DNA of 64,000 bases. Source: Conoideocrella luteorostrata. Its lineage: Eukaryota > Ascomycota > Sordariomycetes > Hypocreales > Clavicipitaceae. How positions within the stretch are numbered: the stretch's first letter is position 1; each line of letters opens with the position of its first letter. Under the pieces are notes generated by a model, which saw only the letters and a list, made by a program, of their open reading frames with translations, had not been told where the DNA came from and did not search any database. Below are positions 13,325-26,674 of the stretch, in pieces. The position numbers and the translations under genes were made by a program. The DNA lies in NCBI GenBank assembly GCA_032433595.1, contig JASWJB010000116.1:1-64000 (forward strand), given 5' to 3'.

Positions 13325-14421
13325 ATGAATAAGAGATCTGCTTCGGGAGGAGCATCGGCGGCTACCCCTCCTAAGAAACGCAAGACGGATAATCCACCAA
13401 AGTTTTATGCAGTTCAAGCTGGCTTTCGACCGGGGGTATACCTTACATATGCAGAATGCTCGGCGCAAACTGCTGGTTTTAAGGGTGCAGTTTGTAAGTA
13501 GGCTCTTGTTTACATTTATGGGCAGTCTGGCGTTATGGATACTCTTTTGAAAGAGCCTGCCATTGCTAACAAGATCTGCATGTAGTCAAATCGTTTATTT
13601 CCAGATCCGACGCGGAGGCTTTCGCAGCTGGGCAAAAAGTGGCAGCACCGTCCGACGAGCCGGAGAGATTCTACGCCGTAGCTGTGGGTAATCCGACGGG
13701 TGTATATACGGATTGGAATGATGCAGCTGCCGCCATCAAAGGTGTCAAGGGTCCCAAATACAAACGGTTTGGGTCACGAAGGGAAGCAGTCGCATACATA
13801 AGACAATTTGGCAACAGAGAGGCGATAGAAGCTCTCGGGGAACCTGTAACAGCCGAACCAATTCTTCCATTGAAAGAAGCGACGACGTCAACAGCTTCTA
13901 CGAGGAAGACGGCAGCTAAGACGACTGCGGCAAAACCGGAGCCAGGGGTGGCACGCCCTGCCGATGATGTGTTGCAGATATATACAGACGGCAGCAGTCT
14001 TGCAAACGGAAGAGCGGGCTCACGAGCTGGAGTTGGTGTCTTTTTCGGAGACGGCGATCTTCGAAACGTGTCTGAACGCCTAGTAGGCGATCCACAGACT
14101 AATCAGCGTGCCGAATTAATGGCAATGCTGAGGGCATTAGAGGTTGCACCGATCGAGCAGACGGTCCAAATCATCAGCGATAGCCAGTATTCAATTAACT
14201 GCGTGACACAATGGGCTCTCGGGTGGAAACAAAAGGGATGGAAGACGGCCACAGGCGAGAACGTCAAGAACCAGGACATTATCAGGGCTGTTCTGGATAA
14301 AATGGATGAGAGGACCAAGGCTAAGGCGCACACGTACTTCCATTGGGTCAAGGGACATTCGTCAGATAGGGGAAATCAGGCTGCTGACCGGTTGGCCGTG
14401 CGGGGAGCGAAGCTCAGCTGA
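13325..14421 (+). CDS. rnh1: Ribonuclease H1 with two hybrid-binding domains
   Basis: Degrades the RNA strand of RNA-DNA hybrids in the nucleus and perhaps mitochondria. Read as join(13325-13493, 13586-14421), 334 residues; the GTAAGT...TAG intron splits the first hybrid-binding domain. Two RNase H1 N-terminal domains (caulimovirus-viroplasmin type) are visible, beginning KFYAVQAG and RFYAVAVG. A Thr/Ala/Lys-rich linker follows. The catalytic domain starts near LQIYTDGSS. All four acidic catalytic residues are present: Asp191 (YTDGS), Glu233 (RAEL), Asp255 (SDSQYS) and Asp324 (QAADRLA). The basic cluster PPKKRK near the N-terminus is a plausible nuclear signal. The start is the first ATG after upstream stops. 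Complete and ordinary for the family. Confidence 0.94.
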
Positions 14422-15671
14422 CTGACAGTCTAGAGCTGACTATACGGGTATAGCAGCCAAAACGCACAGGTTGCTGGAGCGGCCGAATGCCCATTCTCGA
14501 CTTGCGAGACAGACGATACTCAGAATGGCCGTCGCGGAGGCAGGCAGCGAAACAAGCGTGTGCGTACTCTTTGGACGAGTGTCCCAACTGAGGCCCGAGG
14601 GAAAGTTCATTTGAGAAGGCGTTACGTGATTGATCGTATGTAGCATGGATGTTTGAGTTATTCGTGTGGGAGTATAATGGCGATAGCATTGTAAGTGAGC
14701 AGGTTTTGACGGCTGTTTGCGTTTAACGCTCGTGCCTTTAGCTATGGGACTTCAGACTAGTATCACGATACCTCAGTAGGCGGCACGCGGAAAGTTATTG
14801 TTCTGCCTCTTGTTCCCTCCTTCGATCTCAATTCAGTCTTGGTGAATGATTTAACGTTGAGCAGACTGCTATTAAGGTTGTTGATAGTGTTATGGTAGGC
14901 GAGTCGCAGATTCGCTACAAATACTCCCCCAGTTGACCAAGCGGCTTGGCAGAGGAGTTGTCCCGTTCGGCTGTGGCCGAACAAAGATCTGGATGCGGAG
15001 CTACAAAGTGGTGAGACGGGAAGTATGTTGTATGTTAATATATGTCGTCAGGAGTATATGATGTTTCTGGTGGCGTGCACGGAGTGTACTGCATGTAAAT
15101 GTGAGAGATGCGGCAATTTCGGATAGGTTGGACGATTTTTGATTGACTGTCGGTCCACTGGTCCAAATTAAAACGCCTGGGTGCTATTCCCAACAATGTC
15201 AGGTTTGATTGGTCAAGGATAAAATATAATACGCTACAAGTTCTCGGCCAAGGCGAAAGCTTGTCGTACTTAAAAATGTTCTACGGCCGTAGGTGAGTAT
15301 GAAGCATTCGCTAGTCTGCCTGTTGTGGAACTCGACGTTGTTTTGATGGATCTTGGCGTGCCGATCTAGGGCATCTCGAAGGTGTCAGCACCAGCTCTCG
15401 AAGCCCCCGCCGCTTTTGTCCCCCATCCCGGTCGATTTTCACATTACCAACTTGCCATTTCCTTTGCACCAGACTATCTCTTCTGCATAGAGTCAACCTC
15501 TAAGCGACTTGTTTCTCGCAGGATTGCGCACCGCCCCGGATCAATCATCACTCCATCACTCGATTACACGGCCTCTGCCGCTCACAGCATGACCTCTACC
15601 TCCAGCCAACTTGCCTGGATCGTCGCCATCACCGCCGTCACTCCAGCCTGCTAACATCAGCTTTTGCCGGA
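14422..15671. other. Intergenic, RNase H1 to antiporter
   Basis: No supported gene. The 90-codon plus-strand frame at 15382-15654 lies in CT-rich leader-like sequence just upstream of the antiporter start and has no domain. A partial palindrome half (ACGGAGTGTAC) occurs near 15080. Confidence 0.6.
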
Positions 15672-17931
15672 ATGGCGCATAACATCTGGGCCGTGCCCTT
15701 GGCTGTCACGGACTTCAACATCATAGTAGCCTTACTTGGCGGATTTATTTCCCTGTTTGGGTTGGTGTCGTATCTCTTGAAAGAGAATTACTACCTGTCC
15801 GAAGCCCGTTGGTCTCACCTTTTTCTCTGTTCTTGAATTTACTCTTCCACGTCTGTGCGCGCTCAATGTAGAAATATTCACCCTTTTCTTGAGATAAATC
15901 GTGTCATGGCCCACCCTGGAAGCATTTAGCATCACTCTTCCGGCTTTACTTTCAAAAACGTTTCTGTACATGGCCATGCCATGCAAGGCACGCGTGCAGG
16001 ATGCACGATATGCCGGGGTTACCCCGTAACTGAAACATGGTGTTTTGCATACCGAATCGGCATGTGGTTTTTTTTGTGGCCCTGGTCGGCGATTTCTGGA
16101 AACTCGCACGCCTCTTTGATACACGTACATACGCATTTGATCGGTTTCAAGTTCAGAACCGGATACATCATCTACTTACTAGTTACTGGCAACATGTTGA
16201 CTCAAACTCGCAGTCATATCACTTTTGGTCGGCGTGGCCTTCGGTCCACTGGCGGCCGATTGGATCCGACCATGGTCCTACGCCGCTTGTCACCGCGATC
16301 ACCTTTCAGACGCTCAATGCGAGGATAGGCTCATGGCGATCACGCTCAACTTTTCCAGGTTGGTCCTCGGCGTTCAACTGGTTTTGGCTGGTGTTCAACT
16401 ACCCAGCAAGTATCTCTGGAAACAGCTGAAGCCTATTTTGCTACTCGTCGGCCCCGGCATGACATGCATGTGGATGGCGACCAGCCTGCTCGTCTGGGGT
16501 CTCATTGGCACTCCAAGTTTTCTGCATGCACTTGCGATCGGCGCATGTGTCACGCCTACCGACCCTGTTCTTTCCGCCGTCATTGTCAAGGGGAAGTTTG
16601 CCGACCACAACATTCCAAAGGACTTGCAGGACCTCATTGTTGCCGAGTCAGGAACCAATGATGGCCTGGGCTACCCGTTCTTATTCTTCGCCCTCTATCT
16701 AATCAAATATGTTGGCGCGGGGGCAACTGAGGGTGGTGCTGGGGATGCAATGGGTTTATGGTTTGCTTATACGTGGGGATATACCATTATACTCAGCATC
16801 ATCTATGGTGCCGTGGTAGGGTGGGTTGCCAAAGAGATGCTTTATTTTGCCGAGAAGCGAAATTACGTCGATCGCGAGAGCTTTCTTGTCTTTGCCATCG
16901 CCTTGGCCTTGTTTGTCCTGGGGACATGCGGCATGATTGGCACGGATGACGTACTGGCATGTTTCATTGCTGGAAACGCATTCACCTGGGACGACTGGTT
17001 CCGTCTTCAAACCAAAGATGACTCTCTACAACCTACAGTTGATATGCTTCTTAATGTGAGCGTCTTCTTGTGGTACGGCGCGTACATTCCTTGGAAGCAG
17101 TTTGCCGGTAATGCAATTATCCCCCTCAGCCGCCTGATTCCTCTTGGCCTGCTGGTACTCATTGCACGGCGTTTGCCATGGGTTTATGGCATGCACAAAT
17201 GGATTCCACAAATCCGTCAGGTTAGACAGGCTATTTTCGTCGGTTTCTTTGGTCCAATTGGCGTTTCTGCCGTTTTCTACCTCTTTATCAGCATCGAGTT
17301 CATTAAGACACACCTCAGTGACGAGAACGGACTTCCCAGAGCAGATGTCAAGGATCTCACGGAAACGATTACGATTGTCGTTTGGTTTCTGGCCGTCTGT
17401 AGCATTGTAAGTGCAATTGATAACCCCCTGCTGCGGCCGTGCTAACACGATCAGGTCGTGCATGGTTTGAGTATCCCTCTCGGAAAGCTTGGTTACCTCG
17501 CCCCCAGGATCCATCGCGTTTTGAGCGAGACTATCAGCGAGAGTCTCAGCAATCAAAACTCCATCGAGGTTGGTAGGAGGATCCCCATCATAGGGCGATT
17601 CTTTGCGCGTCGCGCCGAGGACCCCGAGGCAAATCTCGCGGCTCGGGTACGCGGCGGAACGGCACCTATCACCCGTACCGGACGTGGAGTTGTGCCATCC
17701 AAGATCAGGGAGCAGGATTTCGGGGTGCCTCAAATAAACGAACCTTCCGGGTTAAATGTGAACAACACCACTGACAACTTGACCGGCCAAACGAACGTCG
17801 AGGCTGAGGCCGAGGCCGGAGGATCGGGGACTTGGACACCTGCCAGAGGCACAAGACGAGAGATTGCCTTCGTTGATGAGATCAACAGGGAGAGTCCGGA
17901 CCCGAAGCGCAAAGACGTCAACAGTGATTAA
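15672..17931 (+). CDS. nha1: Plasma-membrane Na+/H+ antiporter (Nha1/Sod2 family)
   Basis: Exports Na+ (and often K+) in exchange for protons, setting salt tolerance and internal pH. Read as join(15672-15807, 16214-17406, 17455-17931), 601 residues. Exon 1 gives the first membrane helix and splices in frame to a long hydrophobic core of about 12 helices. Signature residues are present: TPTDPVLS, the Asn-Asp pair in SGTNDGLG (about 194-195) and the Asp-Asp pair in GTDDVLA (about 290-291), both typical of Nha1/Sod2 transporters. The last 150 residues form a polar cytosolic tail with Arg/Thr-rich and Glu-rich patches, shorter than the tail of yeast Nha1. Intron 1 is 406 nt, long for this window; intron 2 is 48 nt. 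The join EA-LISLLVG is the expected family sequence, which supports the long intron. Confidence 0.92.
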
Positions 17932-20900
17932 AAAGTGGCTTGTTATCGGCCCTGATAGCGGTGGCGAGTTTCACGCCACATCCTATGTCTAACTGGCGAT
18001 GCTGGCAGAAGGTGGATTGCGGGCGGGCGTAGTTGGTGTCTAGTACACAATATTTAACCAAGACGCGCATAAATATATAACATTGTGGATGAAACTGCGT
18101 TATTTCTTTCGGTGCGACCCCGTTCGGACGTGCATCTGTAGATTCCCTGGTGTGGCATCCAACTCTCACTAGCGACTGCTAGTCACAGAGGCACCCAGCC
18201 ACTAGAGCATGCATGGCAATTCACATTGACGATAAAACAACGCAGCTGCATGCACCCGCATGGATTTTTGGATGTAGGAGACTAGATAACAACTCGCATG
18301 CCCAAGATAAGTAGCCTCGATGCAAACTGTAATCAGCCTGCCTCATTGGTGCCGTGTTGTCATGTACACACCACCTCGGAAGAGCCTACGTGCTTACAAC
18401 GCTAATTTTTCTCCGGACAGTAGCAGGCTTCTCATTTTTTTCTCTCTTCTATTTAGCATGGCACGGAATCTTAGTTACGGCATACCTGCGGCATGCACGG
18501 TCGGAGCTGTCGCCGCTTGGGGCGGGTTTCCGGGCTTCAAGCCGCGCGAGACCGGAACTCTGCCCCAGTGAGCTCTCCAGATGCTCGGAAGCGGTGGGTG
18601 GCTAATTATATACTGCATTCAGCGGCCCAGATTGGCGAGGGGGCTTCCTCGTGTTTCCGGGACGCTATTCTTGAGACTATTATAGATGTCTGACTCGTGG
18701 TGTTGTGGTGTTGTGGTGTTTTCACAGAGCATGCCGCACATTGTGCTTAAAATGCTCGGCTGGAATGAGAATATATGGCCAAATGTTCGCCCTGCTAGGT
18801 TGGGCCGCGCCGTGTCAATCAATTATGGAAGATTTTCCAGGTACTGTTTTCGGAATTTAACCGCTGGACTGACGCTTTCAAATCAAAGAGGATGTACTCC
18901 GTACGGAGTATGGGATTGGCGGCTCATGATCCTTTTACTGGTTTCGTAAAGTCAAGATATCAAAGATGGGTAGAGTGCGGAGCAGTTATGGCGTACGGCG
19001 TATGGAGAACTGTGCTCCATACCCACGTCTTGAACGCGATAATGCCAGTCGAACACTTGCCGGAAGCAGGCAGGAAGGTCGAATGCGCTCCCCATGCACA
19101 CAAGCCTGTCTTAATTGACCTGTTGCTATGCATGTGCGCAGAGTGTACAGATAAACTGGCCCCTTCGTGCACATTGTTCCCGTGACGGGTGATAATACCG
19201 TGTGCAGTAAGACTCCATCGGACTTTTACTAGATGAGCCTTTTTGCAAATGGTGCGGCCGTGATTCGGTGGCAGTGCACCACGAACAGGGCCTGGGCCAA
19301 ACCACGGCACGGATTAAGAGCCCCAATTCCTAGGCCAGCCCGCCGTGCAGACGAGCAAGCGAATTACACACGCACCTGTCCAGCTCACTGCCCGGAGGAG
19401 TCGTGCCTATCACCGCACCTGACGGCAGGGAATCTGCTCCCAGTCTCTCCCCGCCTTATCTGGTTGGGTTGTGCAGTAATGACAGGATACTTGCACAAAG
19501 AGGCGGGATGAGAGGATATAGGCTGCCTAGCTGGACAGCCCGGGACTCCGGGGAGGCTGGGGGGGTAGGCATTGCGGGGATGATGTTTTTGATCCTATCA
19601 TGTTCTTCTCCGTACGGAGTATTCTATTTTATGTTGGGGATGCGATGGAAAGTGAAGTGGACAGATAATCGGCCAACAAAAAAAAAAATGCGGTCGCGAA
19701 TGGATGTGCTAGTGTGCGTCGTCAGTGTTTACCTGCCAGCCACTCTGTACTGCGTGGTTGTGTCCGCCTACTTTAGTAGGGTAGGTACTTCTGTAGACAG
19801 TCCTCCGCAGTTAGTTACCTAGGTGCCTTGCCTACCTACCTACCTACCTGTAGTGAGTACGTCACGGACGTCGGGGTTGCTAGCTAGTTAGATGCTGATC
19901 TGGCAGGGCTGGATGGACTTATTGTCCGGTGGTTCTGCATCTGTAATATTTGTCTCAAACCCTTCCAGATGCCACATTAGTTAGTGTTAGTCCGTCTAAC
20001 CGTTAGTGAGGCGGCGACCCGGAGAGTCAAGTCATGCACTCCGTACGTGCATCGCCATTGGCTAGAGGAGGTTCTAGCAAACAGGGAGGGTTGGAACACA
20101 CTGCGCACTGTATTCGATATTTGTTTGACCGCTTCATGTAACTAGTTACAGTGCCGTTCGGTTTGATTAAGCCGTACTCTCCAAGCACTCCGACGGCCGA
20201 CAACGGGGCGGCTTTCGCCCTGAGCGTCTGGTTCTCCCTCTGTAAGGACGGGGGTTGTAACTACGGAGTACAATACTGGTGGTAAAGAGTACGGAAGCAT
20301 GTGGTCCCCTTACCCTCCGACCCACACTTTCTCCAGCGCCGCCACCGCCCCCCAAATCCTTCCCAGGCATGTATCGGGTACTCGAGTCTACTCCGTAGAC
20401 AATGGTGCAACAGGAGTTGACGAGATGGCAAATGGCCGGCGGGCGCTCAATCCGCACTAAGATGTCGCCCACAGGCATAAACAGTGCACAGTGCTCTATG
20501 TACCAGGGTACTTTGCATCTTGCACGAAGGAGGCACACAATGCCTGGCGCTTCGTAAGGCTTCTTCTTCGTCTTCCACTTGTTGCTTGTGTTTGCGCTTG
20601 TGCAATCTGGGTCCTTGATCTTGGCTCTTGGCTGTGTGGTTCCTGCTTGGTCCCCCATGTGCCCACCGCTCTGCCACCACTGTAGCACGCGGGAGATACA
20701 TGCATTCTGTCTCCTCCACCGACCTTGCTATACAAGCCCTTCCATTCAATCGTCCATTCCCTCAACTCTTCGCTTGCCCCCCTGCGCCCGGTTTCGTATC
20801 CTTTCCTCTTCGCGATTCTCTGCTTCGCCGACCTAGCTTCCCATCGGTTTTCATTTTGCCTCGCTTATCGGCCTCGGGACACTCCTTATTTATTTATTTT

Positions 20901-21392
20901 TTTCGCACCGACGACCAGTCTACGGAGTAGGACGCCGGGAAATCGTTTAGTCCCGGACGAGCATTGACGAGGTTTTCTGGGGGCTTGCTGAATTGAATTT
21001 AGCCACTCATCCAGGACGCGACAGCCTTCGATAGCGAAATTCGTTCGATTTGACGACCGTCGCTTTATGGTGGCGATAGACATCATTTTGTACTTTTACC
21101 AGCTCCAGTTTGCTCATTAATTTCGCCCCATGTCGACTGGTCGCTGAGCCGGCCGTCCAAAGCCCTAGACCGTAATCCTATCGCCGCCCGCCATCCTTTG
21201 CCCATTTTGTCTCGTCGCACCTTGGACGAATATTCCCTTATAACGCCGTCCTCTTACTACGTTAGCCGAATCTATATTGACCGAACGGATATATTTGCAA
21301 TTTGAAGTACTGCACCTGCTGCGGCAGTTGGGCTTCGACTGATCGATCCCGGACGGCGTGAGGCGGAACGCACACGGCCGAGCCTGCTGGTT
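17932..21392. other. 3.5-kb gap, includes Mga2 promoter and leader
   Basis: No supported gene. It contains exact and near-exact palindromes at 18895-18910 and 19606-19621, palindrome halves near 20262, 20391 and 20921, and a CTAC repeat near 19828-19852. From about 20690 the sequence becomes CT-rich and promoter-like; 20700-21392 is probably the long 5' leader of the Mga2-type gene and holds several short upstream frames. Open frames such as 20167-20688 (-) have no domain and biased composition. Confidence 0.55.
18895..18910. repeat. Dispersed palindrome, exact copy
   Basis: Exact TACTCCGTACGGAGTA, a perfect 16-bp palindrome. This is one of two exact full copies in the window; many near copies and halves occur, all outside the exons called here. 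Confidence 0.95.
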
Positions 21393-24300
21393 ATGACATC
21401 CGCGGGAGGCACCGCCGCTGGAGGCCCTCTTATAGCGGGAGCAGGAATGCCCAGCGGCGAGTTTCATGAATTCTCTGACGATGAATTTGGCTCTTCCAAT
21501 CTTTTCGATTTTTCAACAAGTCCAGATACGCTACAGAGCCTGGAAGTTATAGGCTCCAACGACCAAAAATCCTTCTTGAACCCTCAAGAACTCGCCGCTA
21601 CCGGCCCTTTCCCCGATTCGCCAAACGGCTCCTACCACGATTCGTCGTCAGAGTCGGCCTCGTCATCTAAGAGGACCCGTAGCTCGGATTCAACAAAGAC
21701 GCCCGCGGCCACGCGTGAAAGCACCATGGACACCAGCGCCGACATCAAGATGGATTGGGGTGATGGCAGCTTCGGGGGCTTCCCTGATGACGACAACGCC
21801 TTCACATTCGGCCGTGAGCCTGATCCCTCCGCCATGGACGGGCTGTATCCATTTGGCGAGCAGGATGACAGCTTCATGGACAGCCATTTCGATTTCGACA
21901 GTGCGTCGAGCAGCCCCGAGGGCCAGCATACTGGCCGGTCCACCTTGGCATCACCCTCCATGCCAACCATCAAAAACAACAGCCCGCAGAAGGGGGCGGC
22001 GGGCCAATGCCATAAAATAAACAATAAATCAAATAACACGAATCATAAGAAACAAAATTCAGTAAGGACTTGTATTTTTTCCCCGCCTCCAGTCTACCTA
22101 CTTCTGACACCCTTGACAGCAATACTCAGTATCATCTAACGGAGTAAAAATGTCTGCCTCGCGAGAGGTTTCTCCTATGTCGGCTATGGTCACCAGCCAT
22201 AACTCTTCTCCTCAAGGCACATTTTTCAACTCACCGTCCCCTCTCACTACTCATGTGGGTGGAAATACCGTATGGCCGAACAGAGTGGACGTTGCTGCCG
22301 CCTCAGCTCCTGACGCTCTCCCCACTCCCACGCAGCTCGGCACTGCAATGGGACAACCGATGCCTGTATCCCAACAGATGCCCCTATACAACAACATGAA
22401 CAACAACACTCCAGCTTTCGGCTTTACTGGCGGTTATGAATTGCGAATCTTGCCCACCCCACTGAAGTCTCGTGTCGAAACGCAGATACCCATCAAAATG
22501 ACACTCTCGCCCTTACCGCCTGGTGTCACCAAGCTGCACTTGCCAACTCATACCATTTCTAAGCCGAAGCTTCTCGCTCGACCGAGCCCCGAGTGTTCGC
22601 CCGATACTCTTGAGCTCTATGTTGGGTTGGTTTGCACTAGCGCTATGGAGAATGGGGACCTGAAGAAGAAGGCACTGGAGAGGGCTGCATCCGTTCCAAG
22701 GGACTACCTTCCAGATCTTGACGACGAGGAGAACGCACCACAGAATGGAGGAGACGTTCGTATCTGCAATGGTTGCATCACAAGAGAACGAAAACGAGCT
22801 GCAAGGAAGAAGATCAAGAAACCGGACGAGGAGAAGGTCTGGAGCCAAGATGAGGAGCGACGCGTGATCGTGTTCAACACACAAGAAGTCAAGGAGTGGC
22901 AACCTCTAAGCGGCGTATTAGATGCCAGCGGACGCCCTGATCCCGTTGTGCCCCCCCGCGCTATGCAAATTGATGCCCCTATGCGCATCGCATGCTACTG
23001 CAGACACCACGGCGAGAAAATGGGCTTTAACGTCATCTTCACCATCAAGGACTTCCAAGATCGACTCATCGCACAGGCCATGTCTAACCCGATCATGATC
23101 ACTGACGACCATAAGACACATCCGATGGCCCAAGTCTCGAATCCGCAGGTATCTGAAGCAGTCACTTCGACGACTATTCCGGTCCATATGCCACAACCCA
23201 TGTATAGCAACAGCGTGATGCCAGGGGCGCAAAATGGAGCTTTCCAAGCACCGCAACCGCAACCACAACCCACCGTTGACAATACGGCCAACCACGGCGC
23301 CCAATCACCATATCAGGGATCCGCGTCTGGGAAAACAACCCCGACAATGAGTACATCAACAGGAATGGGACGGCCCCTTTCTCGACCTTCGTCACCGAAT
23401 CAAGGTGGTCCTGCGAAAAAGCGCAAGTCGAGCGCCGCCAGGGTACCCAATGGATTGACAATGACGAGACTAGACACTTCTCCACCCCCAGGTTCGCAGA
23501 CAACGTCAACCCAAATGTCTACTGCCACGTCTCCTTTCTCTCCCAACCCAAGTCCATTCCAGCAGCCCGAGCAAATCTATGGAGCCCTCAACGGTCAACA
23601 GCCATTTGCCAATGGACCTCCAACCCCGGGTAGCACCGATCAGGTTCCCTTCTTCTCGAACCGCTCTGCGAGCATGGACAACTTGGCCATGGCACAACTG
23701 TACTCAGCACCGGCCTCAAGCCACCCTAGCCGTGCACCCAGCCCCAACGGCCTGAGAAACAGCGTTGCTAATAGTATGCAGAGCCAGTTCACACAGAACT
23801 TGGCCGCCAACCTCTACTCCCTGCCGCTGGGCGTTAACCAACCCCGAGTACCGCCGGTGATACACAAGATCATCCCCAACGAGGGGCCCAAGATTGGAGG
23901 CATCGAGGTGACCGTCTTGGGCGCTGCATTTTTCCAAGGACTGGAGGTCTGGTTTGGTGAGCAAAAGGCCACCACAACGACGTACTGGGGCGATTCATCC
24001 CTCGTATGCTTGTTGCCGCCTTCAGCAGTCGCTGGCACAGTCGCGGTTACGTTCAAGCATCATGGAGTTCCTGGACCTCAGATGGGCAAGCAGCCGCCTA
24101 CGTTCAAGTACATTGATGACAACGAGGATAAGCTCATTCGCACAGCTCTCTCGGTTCTGGGACAAAAGATGTCGGGACAAATGGTGGATGTAAGTGACCT
24201 GGCTCGCAGAATCCTAAATGATGGAAGCTCGACTTGGTCTGGCGGTGGCGGCTCGGCAGGTCCATCGTCTGGCGCCCCAATGTTCAACCATGCTGCAACA

Positions 24301-25783
24301 TCTCACGAACACCTTGAGTCGCAACTTCTCAAATGCCTAGATTTGATTGATCTTGACGACAGTACGCACAAGACGCGCCTCGACCTCAAGAGGCCCACTG
24401 GACACACAATGCTTCATTTGGCCTGTTCCCTTGGATACCATCGATTCGTCGCTGCTCTACTTGCTCGAGGTGCCAATCCAGATGCTCGAGATAAGGGAGG
24501 CTTCACGCCTTTGCATATGGCCGCCATTCACAATCATTCTGAGATTGTGAGACGTCTGATGCTCGTCGGAGCCGATCCTACGATTCGCAGCTTGTCCAGC
24601 CTTACACCAGCCGACGTTGCCCAATCTCGTGCCGTCCTGCGCGCTATCCGTCATTCCGAGCGACATGTAAGATCCCGAAGCGGAGGCTCTCTCCACAGTC
24701 GAACCAGCAGTGCAACCTCGTTGCGATCCCTGTGGCAGCCAATGACCAGAGCTCATACGCATGAAGAGCCTATTTTCGTGGACCCTAGTGAGGAGAGCCC
24801 CGAGTATACTTCCGGAGACTTCGAAGACGAAGATCCAGATGAGGACCATTACCTGGTCATGCGGCGTGCCAGCACAATGAGACAGGAAGAAGAATCTACC
24901 GAAGCAAGCGATGACGAATCGCATCCAGATGGACCAGGCTCTCCTACGACAGCCTTGGCCGCGGCGTTGAAGGATCAAGTGCAGCAACAACTGCAGCAGT
25001 TCCAACAGTCCATGACTTTACACTTGCAGAACCTAGCTCACTTACCTCAGATACCAGCTCTTCCAGGAATGACTATGCTTCCGGACTATCAAGCCTATAT
25101 TCAACGTGTGCAGCAGCTCATGCCGGGCATGTCCGGCGCTCGTCCTGGATCTGCAGGACCATCGGGGGAGAATCAAGGCAAGATTGACACCCGTTGGTGG
25201 GATATTTCGTCGTACATGAATACCAGTGGATCAGCCCCTCCTGCTTACGAAGATATCTTCCCTCGGGACAATATGGATAGAAAAGAGGAATCCGTCGTTC
25301 GAGCTGCTGCCGAAGCTGAAGCAGACACGAAATGTGCTGCCTTGTACGATCAGCCCGCGTTGCCTAGTACTGCGACGGCTGGTACTGCTACTGCTACTGC
25401 GACTACTGCGACTACTACGACAACGCAACAAGACACGGACGGAAGTCCCGAGGTGCTCAAGATTGGGCGCAAGAATGCCATCACCAAGGAGCAACAAGAG
25501 CAGTTCTTGAGAGCCCGTCAGATCAAACTCAAGAGCCTTCGCAGCGATCGGAATCTCTTCTTTATCTGGGTACGTAGCTAGAGAACTCGCTTCAAAGACG
25601 ACTGAGATTGCTAACATATTGTAGATCCCCCTACTCCTCGTCATGGTTTGCGCTATGTTGTACAGCTACTTTCCATCGTTATTCCCTTTTATCTGGACCT
25701 CAGTTCGAGCCGTTGTACAGGCTGGTAATAACCGTGTTTCTGAGCTAATTCACTCGACGCGGGGTCACCTCGTGGAACTATGA
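21393..25783 (+). CDS. mga2: Mga2/Spt23-type membrane-tethered transcription regulator
   Basis: ER-anchored precursor; in yeast the family is released by ubiquitin-proteasome processing and activates the fatty-acid desaturase OLE1 and hypoxia genes. Read as join(21393-22061, 22120-25569, 25625-25783), 1425 residues. Order: acidic, Ser-rich N-terminus; conserved Mga2/Spt23 region starting LRILPTPLKSRVETQI (about 330-415); basic PAKKRK patch near 653, a likely nuclear signal; IPT/TIG DNA-binding fold starting PPVIHKIIPNEGPKIGG (about 801-890); two ankyrin repeats (GHTMLHLACSLG and GGFTPLHMAAIHN, about 983-1060); Gln-rich stretch; and one membrane helix at the very end, split by the last intron (FFIW-IPLLLVMVCAML). 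The first intron boundary is the least certain, because the N-terminal exon ends in Asn/Lys-rich sequence. A Thr/Ala triplet repeat lies near 25375-25425. Confidence 0.92.
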
Positions 25784-26674
25784 CACGGACGATGAGAATG
25801 CTATCCATGCATCAGGGATGATGCACTGATCTCTAGTCGATACATTCGTGCGAACTTGGCTTTTCACTTTAGTGGTTTTTGTTGGACCCATATCAACATT
25901 GTTTTTTCTTACATAATTTTCACCACGACGTATTGTGCGGACAAAACCTGTGTAGCGACATGAATTACAGGCATGTTATATTTTTCATCAACTGGAGAGT
26001 CAATTGTCGAATGTGGTAAAGCGGCAATGCATATATAGCGGGCGGCGGGCTGCGTAACCGGTGTGGACGAACATGCGCAATGGATGTGCAGTGAGATTTA
26101 TATAGGGAAGGGTTTGCCTTCTTACTAAACGCGGGGGGGGGCTTGAATTTTTTATTTTTTTTTTAAATTTATTTTTCAACCAGGTTTTGTTTGAAGGATC
26201 AATTGTTGTTGAGGCGACGGCGGGATTATCATACATGAGTTTTCTGGGAAATGGATATTACCAAAGGGTTTGATGGTTTTCATTGGCAGTATTACTAGGC
26301 AGATGGATCATGTTGATCTGGTCTGTTAGTTTCAGCGTTAGTTGGAAGAGATTTTAGTAGGAAATTGTGTTGTACGAATTGATACTCTACGGTGTTATGA
26401 ATCGGGTGCCTGATATGTGCGAGAATTTAATGTTTTAGTCTGGAGACCATATGTCAAAATTCTATACAGCTGTTACCGTAAAACATTTATCTACAATTAT
26501 ATTTTCTTAGCCTGGCCAAAAAGCCGTTGTAGTTTATAGTGTCAGTCCAAGGAAATGCTCAAAATAACGCCATGCCATGCTTTTTGTTTTCCCAAACCAC
26601 TTATTCCAGACTCCAAATTTCCCATGACCAGAATCATCATTTTGACAGATGGCACAAGCCCCATACAAAGCAAA
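25784..26674. other. Intergenic between convergent Mga2 and Sof1 genes
   Basis: AT-rich spacer with no supported gene. It should hold the 3' ends of both neighbouring transcripts. A G-run (about 26132-26140) next to a T-rich tract is the only notable feature. Confidence 0.6.

Noticed and set aside
15382..15654. 90-codon ORF upstream of the antiporter
   Set aside because: Lies in CT-rich leader sequence and cannot be joined in frame to the antiporter.
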